From Lutraria lutraria (Eukaryota; Mollusca; Bivalvia; Venerida; Mactridae), in assembly GCA_964023205.1 (NCBI GenBank), contig OZ026833.1, positions 37,922,366 to 37,986,365 of the forward strand: a stretch of 64,000 bases of DNA. Reading direction: 5' to 3'. The notes beneath the pieces were generated by a model. The model was not told the DNA's origin. It saw only the letters and a list, made by a program, of their open reading frames with translations, and made no database searches. Made by a program: the position numbers and the translations under genes. This document shows, piece after piece, positions 56,485 to 64,000 of the stretch (the first letter of the stretch is position 1; each line of letters begins with the position of its first letter).

Positions 56485-56690
56485 ATTGGCTAACACTCAC
56501 ATCCTGAAGTAATCTGATTGGCTTGTAGCAATGCTGTAGTGTAATCTGATTGGTTACCAGTCATGCTATAGTGTAATCTGATTGGTTCTCAGTCATGCTA
56601 TAGTGTAATCTGATTGGTTACCAGTCATGCTATAGTGTAATCTGATTGGTTCTCAGTTATGCTATAGTGTAATCTGATTGGCTATTAGTT
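56485..56690. repeat. 32 bp tandem repeat with ATTGG (inverted CCAAT) in each unit
   Basis: Unit 'gtaatctgattggttaccag' plus 'tcatgctatagt', about six copies; flanking copies at 56477 and 56515 read 'gattggct'. Each unit has TGATTGG, the reverse of an NF-Y-type CCAATCA box. Confidence 0.85.
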
Positions 56691-58275
56691 TGAACTTTTA
56701 GTTATTCAATGAATTTAACAATTGAACTTTCTGTTCTTGTAGATAAATTATGATATGAATATCTCAACTTAAGAATTATGACAATTTCATGTATGATTCC
56801 TTAGTGTTAGATCTGCCTACAATTTTTATGGTATGTATAATTAGCATGCAAGTAATTGTGAAATATGCTCGTTTACAATACTCAATATCTTGTTTGAATA
56901 TATTTTGTTGGACATATCTGAAAATTTTCACTGTAAAAATTGCGTATTGGTTATTTCTTCTGTGTGTTTTGTATGATTAGTTCTTAACTTAGCTGCTCAG
57001 AAGAGAAATAACTGTGAAGTGTCTTATCAAAACTAATTATCAAACATGTATATTATATAATATTATAGTGTTCAATGAAATGTCTTTTTTGCTCGTCTTT
57101 CAAGCAACATTGAATGAGGGCTTTAGTAGTGTTTTATGGACTTTTTGTTATGTGCATTTTCTAAATAAAGACCAACAAATGTAAAAAGTAAATGTTATAA
57201 AGTTGCTCTCATTTTAAAATTTTGACTTAAATTTTCTGTTGTTTAGTTGTTGTTTTTTAATTTCAAACAAATCTAGAAGAAATGAACAGAACATGAATTT
57301 ATCTAAATACCACAGAACTTCTCAAGTATGATAAAATTTAATGTAATTGATAAATGGTCTGAAATATAGTGAACTAGTGTTTCTGTGGTCTTTGATTGTT
57401 TTTCTAGTCTTTGTTTCAATCAACACATTTTAGTGTCATTGTCAAGGTATGACACTGAACTGAATGCATAAATGATGGCCCGAAAGTTTCAGCAATACAT
57501 AATCTGTCTGAATTTCAATGTTCAAACTTCATTGTCACAATGAAATCATCACCAAGTTTGAAACTAGGTCATATGGGGTCAACACATAGGTAACTAGATC
57601 ACGTTATTAAACTGTTCATTACAGGTCATATATTCCACATAATTTTCTTTAAAGCTTAAATTTGTCCAATTTCTTATCATAAGTTCATCTAGGCCATGTT
57701 AGGTATTGTGTTATCTGGCTTTTAAAGTAGCATATGTGGTCAAACAATTGCTATCCATGTTGTCCTTATCAGTTTTTATACTCGTCACTAACCTGGTTGA
57801 TATTTTTGTCTTCTTAGGGGCTCAGTCGCAGAATGTTTCTCATGTTTCCATTATGAGTTTTTTGTTAATATTGTGTTTGTTGAAAAGTTTCTTTTTGAAA
57901 AGTATTTCGTACAGTACCAAGTTGTATGTTTTTCCCCTGATCTCATTTACTCTCAGCTTGCTGATCCCCTGGTTATTAAAGTAAAGTACAGCCCCTCTGC
58001 TGCACCTATGCCCCTGCACCCTATCTTAAACAATCTCCAAGTATTTTGGTTTGTTAAAATCACTGTTAAACATTTAAATACATAGATCAATTACGCTGCC
58101 AAATTATGTAAGTGTTGAAAGCCAATAGTAAACTTTTGAATGCATAGTAAGCACAATTTTGCTGACAAAATATGCTATTGGTGCTATAAACATAGGCCTA
58201 TATCATTATCAGTCAGCTTAAAAACGACATGAAAAGACAAAATATGAGATTTGAGTTTGAAGAATGATCTCAAGT

Positions 58276-58494
58276 TGTATAACCTGGCTTATACAATGTT
58301 CTATAACCTGGCTTATACAATGTTCTATAACCTGGCTTATACAATGTTCTATAACCTGGCTTATACAATGTTCTATAACCTGGCTTATACAATGTTCTAT
58401 AACCTGGCTTATACAATGTTCTATAACCTGGCTTATACAATGTTCTATAACCTGGCTTATACAATGTTCTATAACCTGGCTTATACAATGTTCT
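58276..58494. repeat. 24 bp tandem repeat, nine identical copies
   Basis: Unit 'tataacctggcttatacaat' plus 'gttc', nine essentially identical copies, so recent or homogenised. Frames open across it on both strands are artefacts of the 24-base period. Confidence 0.92.
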
Positions 58495-59692
58495 TCTTAT
58501 AATGCTATATATTTAAGAGTTTGTATTCTGTTGATTTGAGACTACATGTATATTAGGGTAATCATTAAAACAGATCAGTTCTGCTACTTAAATCATTTGT
58601 AGGCTTTGACCCATTACCGGCTGAGTTTCTTTGTTAAAACTATCAGATGAGTCTTGGTTTTGTTTTGAGTGAAGGTCACATGACTGTACTGCAATTGTTC
58701 ATTCTGCATATGCTTTGTACAAGTTGTCATATATTAATTACAAAGATACCATGTGGCTTAAAAAATTATACTCGGTGACTTTTATACTTATGATATATGA
58801 CTTCAGAAATGGTCTTTTCTATTCTACAGAGTGACATAGTAATTCTTATTAATAAAAATGATGTTCTGCATTTTGCAATTTTAGGATCATTTGCCAAATT
58901 TTTAGAATCTGAATTTCCTTGAGAAAATGAAAAATAGTTCATTATATAAATCTGTTCCATTGTTTCTGACCGCCCTATTGTTTCACATATTTTAGCCAAT
59001 AATTTGGTTGTGTTGTTATTACATATACAATTATCACTTCGGTTTTCATATTTCTGATGTTTGCCTATCAAATATTACAATGTGTGCTATCAGAATTTTG
59101 GTCGTAATGGTCATGCAGTGTTTAAAAACATTGTAATGATGTTTGCGTGTGTGTGTATGTGTGTTCAATGTTCTCCTCATACAGTTTGATTTCATTTATT
59201 TCATTTACTTGAATTATGGTTTTGGATATGATGTTAATTGTATTATGCTATTATCTGTGTGTAATAAATTTTGAAAATATTATGCTTAAATCATGTTTGT
59301 TTTAATTTTGATTATCATCTTATACAAATGCTAGTATTATTTCTCAGTCAAATTTAATGTATTGTTAATGATCTTCAAGGAGTTATGGCCTTTAGGGTGT
59401 TATAGACAGGGTCAAGTCTGTCTAGTATTTAGGTCACTCCTAGTTCATAATTATAAAAGTGATCATCATTTATGCTATTCTTATTCTCAAAATTAAGTCA
59501 CACAGTTTCTGGAGTATTCATTAATTCAAGTATTATTTTTTGCTTTCTGATCAGGACCATTAATAGACCGTGATTCATGCATAATTATCAGCTATTTAAG
59601 GGGTCTGTCCATTCGGATCATAAAGTCCTTGCTACCTGATAGCATGTCTGTGAATTTAAATTGATTATCAACTAATTGTGAAAACTTGTTAA

Positions 59693-60263
59693 AGGGGCAT
59701 GCCCTGGAACTGAAGTGTCTCGAATATAAATCAAATTGGTATCATTTGAATGCCTAAATCAATTAATGAAAGTCCTGTAAAATATTTAAGAAATGTCCCG
59801 CTATTTGACTCAAAATACACATTTCAAGATTTACCAAACCTGCCGATTACGCCTTAGAAAATATTCGTCATTTTCATAACTCGACCCTTTCGGGATCTGT
59901 CAAAAGCGGAAAAAATGTCAACAAACTGTGAAATGGTAAGTATTGCTCATGTCATGTTCATTGTTTGCGACATAAAGCTTATCTATCGATCAATTATAGG
60001 TAAATATCATTGTTTTGCTGCTTGAAAGGCAGCGCGCACGCTAAGTTAAATTCTCAGACGAATCGGAAATATCGTTGTCGTCAATAAAAGGCTTGTAAGC
60101 CTTTTATTTAAACCGACATACAAATACCCACGCGTGCGTTATATAGGGCCATTTTTGAAGGCACATTCTACTTTGACTTTTCGGTAATAATTGTTTTTAC
60201 AAGTGATAAACGCATTTTTTGGTGTACGAAAAAAAAGACACAGCAGTTCCTGGGCATGCCCCT
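59693..60263. mobile_element. TTAA-flanked inverted-repeat element, ~0.57 kb
   Basis: AGGGGCATGCCC (from 59693) and GGGCATGCCCCT (to 60263) are perfect inverse ends, each flanked by TTAA (59689-59692, 60264-60267). The similarity extends inward (ggaactg / cagttcc). CpG-rich interior with a central palindrome AATAAAAGGCTT..AAGCCTTTTATT near 60088-60113. No ORF. Confidence 0.75.
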
Positions 60264-60291
60264 TTAAGTCCTTATTCTAAATTGGTCTTGG

Positions 60292-60319
60292 CAGGTAGTT
60301 GTATTTATACAACTACCTG
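60292..60319. repeat. 28-base perfect palindrome
   Basis: CAGGTAGTTGTAT and its inverse are separated by two bases and flanked by a 'gtcttgg' direct repeat on each side. Lies 25 bases after the TTAA element. Confidence 0.8.
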
Positions 60320-60387
60320 GTCTTGGAGAATTGTTGGAATGAGATCGTGTTCGTCCATTTAAATAATATATTCGAATAATTGACAGT

Positions 60388-60548
60388 ACAGTCAAACCTG
60401 TTTTAAAGGCCACCTTCGAATAAAGGTCATTCTTTTAAAAATGTTCATTAATTATTTAATACAAATGAACTCTCTGTATAAAGATCACCTGTCAATTAAG
60501 GCCACTCTGCCTTTCCCAAGTGTGGCTTATGTTCACAGGTTTGACTGT
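60388..60548. mobile_element. MITE with 14 bp perfect TIRs
   Basis: ACAGTCAAACCTGT (60388-60401) is inverted at 60535-60548. The inside carries 'aaaggccacctt' and 'aaggccactctg'. Same family as 7331-7512. Confidence 0.75.
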
Positions 60549-60675
60549 ATTTCAGTCATGCGTGGGGTAATTTATCATGCTACTTACCACAGGAGATCGA
60601 AATTATGACTCAGAATTAAGTTAAGATATAGCCTCTCCTGTGCTACTTACATAATAAATTAACATTTATAAATGG

Positions 60676-60850
60676 GCCTCCATGTCCAAGTAGTGGTTTC
60701 TTGGCACTTCATTGATGTTAGTTGATTACCATCTGGTACAAATTCACATGTGAAGAAATTGTTCATTTAGCTTACAGAAGACCAGTGGTCCTACTCATGT
60801 GTAAGCATTAGGATCTTCCTCCTGGAAACACTGCCAATTGAACCTGATAA
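60676..60850 (+). mobile_element. SINE, degraded copy
   Basis: 'ggcctccatgtccaagtagt', 'aaattcacatgtgaagaaat' and 'catgtgtaagcattaggatc' resemble the SINE family at 40158 and 53048. Box B is lost. Confidence 0.45.
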
Positions 60851-61032
60851 ACATTAACGTCCAAAATTAATTATTGTTTATATGAATCTGCAAACTGTAT
60901 TATTTTATCTATACTTATAGCTGACTATTGTTCAATGTAAGCATATTTAGTTAAAAGCAACAAGTCCTACATATTAATTAATTTAATACGACGCTACGTA
61001 TTTAACTGGTGCTCAATATTTTTGGCTACTTT

Positions 61033-61627
61033 TTAGCTCACATGAGCACTTGTGTTCAGGGTGAGCTTTTGTAATTAGTCTTGTCCGGCGTTTTGTGGCG
61101 TCAACTTTTACCTTGTGAACACACTTGGGGCCACATTATTAGTCAGATTTTCACAAAACTAGGCCAGAATGTTAATATCAACAAACTTTCGGACGAGTTC
61201 AATAATGGGTCATTAGGGTCAAAGCTCGCCAGGTCAAATCTTAGGAAAAAGATTAACACTGTACATGTCACACTTTAATTGTATCTTCACCAAACCTTGT
61301 TAGAATGTTTGAAAAGACAAGTTCGAACATGGGTCATCTGGGGTAAAAAAACTAAGTCACAAGGTCAAATTTTAGGAAAACTTTGTTAACATAGTAGATG
61401 TCACAGTTTTGATTGGATCTTCACCAAACCTTGTTAGAATGTTTGTCTTAATGATATGTAGGACAAGTCGAACATGGGTCATCTGGGGTCAAAAACTAGG
61501 TCACCAGGTCAAATCACTGGAAAATCTTGTTATCAGCAGACCTCATGACACAGGTTCAAAAAATGTTTTAATGAGTCAACAAGTATTGTTATGTGAGCGA
61601 TATAGGGCCATTTTGGCCCTCTTGTTT
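61033..61627 (+). mobile_element. Hairpin-ended element, short copy
   Basis: Starts 'ttagctcacatgagcactt' and ends 'agcgatatagggccatttt' and 'ggccctcttgttt'. About three ~145 bp units ('gattggatcttcaccaaacc', 'gggtcatctggggt'). Same family as 8241-9550 and 21191-22320. Confidence 0.75.
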
Positions 61628-61774
61628 CATAAAGTCTACGTGTTACATTGAACGTACATTTTTACAATTCACCGATACCAGCTGACAGCTGACGTTTATA
61701 AGTACAAATATTCATGATTGTGATTACGCATAATTAACAATTAAGATAAACGCATCTGGAGCACGACCTTGTTT

Positions 61775-61905
61775 GTAATTTGGGTCGTATTTAAATCCTC
61801 CAAATGTGAAGAAGTTGTCAGCTTTTTGTGGAAAGGTAAGTCAGATCTGGTAGGAAATTTGTTAGGTGCATCAGCCGCCGTATTTATCTGAAAAAAAAAC
61901 AACAA
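61775..61905 (+). mobile_element. SINE body and tail fragment
   Basis: 'aatgtgaagaagttgtcagc', 'ttgtggaaaggtaagtcaga' and 'tatttatctgaaaaaaaa' match the bodies at 14274-14500 and 43900-44130; ends in an A-rich tail. Confidence 0.55.
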
Positions 61906-62204
61906 CAGCGTCAGGTTTGCATTACACGGTATATATTTTGCGTATGTTATGTATTGTATGATTCAAACATTTTAAATAGAATCATTCAGTACAGTGGATG
62001 CTATCATAATTGTCCAAAATCGAAAACAGACATTGTGACTTTCAATGCAGTTTAATTTGTACACAATCATATATATACTGTATACGAATGGCAAATGTTA
62101 ATTACCTGCACGTATGCAATTAAACAGGAAACAATGATAAGACCGAGTATATTATATGTACATTACAACACACTCGATAACCAGTTTAATGTTCAAGGAT
62201 GAAT

Positions 62205-62275
62205 CGGAGGTCTGTGGTAACGCGCTGGACTACTGAACCGAAAGGTCGTAGGTTCAAATCTCGACATCGCATTAT
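62205..62275 (+). mobile_element. tRNA-like SINE head
   Basis: 'ggtctgtggtaacgcgctgg' and 'ggtcgtaggttcaaatctcg' look like box A and box B about 35 bases apart. Stem pairing is too weak for a working tRNA. A similar inverted piece stands at 63235-63300. Confidence 0.5.
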
Positions 62276-62329
62276 GGAAAACTATTCTAAATAAGTGTAA
62301 GGATATAAATAGCCTGTTTTCTTGTATCT

Positions 62330-62342
62330 CCCCCCCCCCCCC
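62330..62342 (+). repeat. Homopolymer run of 13 C
   Basis: Thirteen C in a row, followed by 'taccccagggtgg', about 55 bases after the tRNA-like head at 62205-62275. Confidence 0.7.
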
Positions 62343-63234
62343 TACCCCAGGGTGGACCCTGTAATGGTCATAGTTGTCATGCTATTGGAGCCATGCTATT
62401 GTTTAACTAGTTCCCGTTCCATGTTTCAGTGCAAGTCTACGAGTATGTAAGTTCAGTTTTCATGAGTACTTTCAGTACTTTGATTTAATATATACTACTG
62501 CTTGATACTAGTAGTATGACAAACTCGTTGTTAAGGCCATTTCTTTTGGTTCATCATGTGGTATTAGGCCTAAAAATATCTGTTTCTGATTATCCGACTT
62601 GCGGTTCATCCACTTTCTCACTCAGTTTTAACATTTCAAAACGCTTTTAAAAAATCTCCAACCTACCTGTCCTTTTTTAAAAGAGCATGTAACAAGAAAC
62701 AAACATTTGTTTAGGCTTTACTATCGATGTTGTACTGTATGTTTAGAGGAATGATTAATAGGAAAATTAACAATATACTTATGCATTTGTATACACAATG
62801 TACCAAACTGGTTGCTTATCTTTAATCCGCATAAAAAGAATTGAAGCAAAATGCTTGTACTTGACATTTTATGGATAGGCTTCCAACAATGGTGTGACTC
62901 AAAATGTGTCTTAAAACAAAGGCCTGATAAAAACCTGTATAATGGTGATTGCCCGACATTTGGTTTATTTATTCATAAGTTGTTTTCAACGACCTATTCG
63001 ACAGTTACGGTATTAAATTTCAGAGCCGCCCCAGAGTGAGAGGGAGTTTATAATCAGAAGAACCGGGCATTAACTAATATATATTCATACTCTTTTCGAA
63101 TAGTTATTCCTGGTCCTTTATCTTGCCTGATGTAAAGCACCAATACACGCCTTGCTCCATTTCCTTTGACTATCTAGACACAGTACTAAACTCCGTAGCT
63201 GGAATAGGGACACTGAAAAATGCGTCCTTGAGAA

Positions 63235-63300
63235 ATTCAAAAGGCGAAGACTAGAATCGAACCCACGACCTTTCGTTTAGTAGCCCAGTGTTAAGCCAAT
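63235..63300 (-). mobile_element. tRNA-like SINE head, inverted
   Basis: The plus strand 'tcgaacccacgacctttcgt' and 'agtagcccagtgttaagcca' is the inverse of the box B to box A order at 62205-62275. Confidence 0.45.
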
Positions 63301-64000
63301 CATTGTATAGCTCGTTCTGTTGTTCATCATTCATTAAACCAAATTGGCCGTTTGATAAATAAATACATTGAATGATAACGGCAAGATTTTTCCAATCTTT
63401 AATGGGTAAAGAAAATTTCACTGTTTTAGAGAAATGAATGAGTTACCAAACAACTACGTTATTTAAATCTAGAGATAACGGTTGTTCTATATTATACCTT
63501 CAATTTTGTAAAATTATTTACTTTACGTAAGTTGAACAAATCTGATGCTGCTTATGAGAGTATACGAAAATCTCACACAAAGATCTTCCATATAACAGAG
63601 ATACAAAGTTTAATAACAGAAATGTCATGTTTTATGACAGCTAGAAATGCCATGTTATGTGACAGAAATGTTATTTTCAATTACAGAATATGATTAAACA
63701 CGAGATTTAAAAATAAACATTGAGTTATTTTCCCTTTGATTTTGCATTGAAGTGTATGGGAGTGGCCCATTTTTCAAAAATGTAAGAAAAAACCATCCAT
63801 TTCAATGAAAGATGCAGTAACACAGTATCAATCTAATTTGCCTAAAAAATATAGGTCATCATGCGATATCAAAAGTTAGTATAATATTTTACTATTTTTC
63901 AACAAGGGCAACAACTCTAACAAAATTTAAAAAAAACGAATCGTGATATAGATTGAAGTATACAGGATGCAATACTGTAGTATTTGTTCTTATTAACATT

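Larger units (their letters stand above)
47782..64000. other. SLC7 3' region and gene-poor, repeat-rich tail of the window
   Basis: No convincing exon with splice signals on either strand. The SLC7 3' UTR end is undecided: AATAAA words occur at 49947 and 50265, with ATTAAA at 49823. Bases 47800-51400 hold nothing recognisable; after that come minisatellites, SINEs and inverted-repeat elements listed separately. Bases 62300-64000 show a C run and a degraded tRNA-like SINE only. Confidence 0.55.

Noticed and set aside
58251..58539. Three overlapping open frames with 8-residue repeats
   Set aside because: Artefacts of the 24 bp tandem repeat, open on both strands.
58766..59071. 101-codon minus-strand frame
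   Set aside because: No recognisable domain, AT-driven composition and no splice or promoter context; treated as a chance frame.

Overview
This is AT-rich eukaryotic, animal DNA. The genes are split by GT-AG introns, non-coding DNA dominates, and tRNA-derived SINEs, short inverted-repeat transposons and tandem repeats fill the introns. Several repeats resemble families I associate with bivalve molluscs: SINEs with a shared 3' tail, a pearl-like array of about 168 bp units ending in an ACCG microsatellite, and hairpin-ended elements whose termini read like 'aacaagagggcc'. I infer a bivalve; no species can be named from the sequence alone.

Three protein genes are supported. (1) Bases 399-14229, minus strand: the 5' part of a golgin-97 (GOLGA1-like) trans-Golgi coiled-coil gene, 16 exons with fully consistent splice phases coding for residues 1-590. 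The C-terminal GRIP domain must lie beyond the left edge. (2) Bases 19324-20139, plus strand: an FKBPL-like co-chaperone of 271 residues with a degenerate FKBP domain and three TPRs, coded in one exon whose splice acceptor touches the ATG. (3) Bases 25638-47781, plus strand: a complete SLC7 (LAT/xCT/b0,+AT class) amino-acid transporter light chain of 493 residues in ten coding exons, probably with a non-coding first exon near 25.0 kb.

Genes 1 and 2 are divergent. Between them, at 16.76-17.17 kb, lie an ETS-like site, a CRE palindrome, a TATA-like box and two good splice donors facing opposite ways. I read this as a shared bidirectional promoter (inference). The three genes serve unrelated functions (Golgi tethering, chaperone adaptor, amino-acid exchange), so nothing suggests a functional cluster.

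The rest is repeat-rich: introns of gene 1 (pearl-like array, foldbacks, hairpin-ended elements), the 20.1-25.0 kb intergenic block (two large hairpin-ended elements, one with an array of X-box-like motifs), SLC7 introns (TIR elements of 0.2-1.2 kb, SINEs, a 17 bp minisatellite), and 47.8-64 kb, which holds the SLC7 3' end and no recognisable further exon but has minisatellites of 28, 30, 32 and 24 bp, a SINE whose tRNA-like head has expanded into a 30 bp array, and a TTAA-flanked inverted-repeat element. I found no phage, CRISPR, rRNA or functional tRNA gene.
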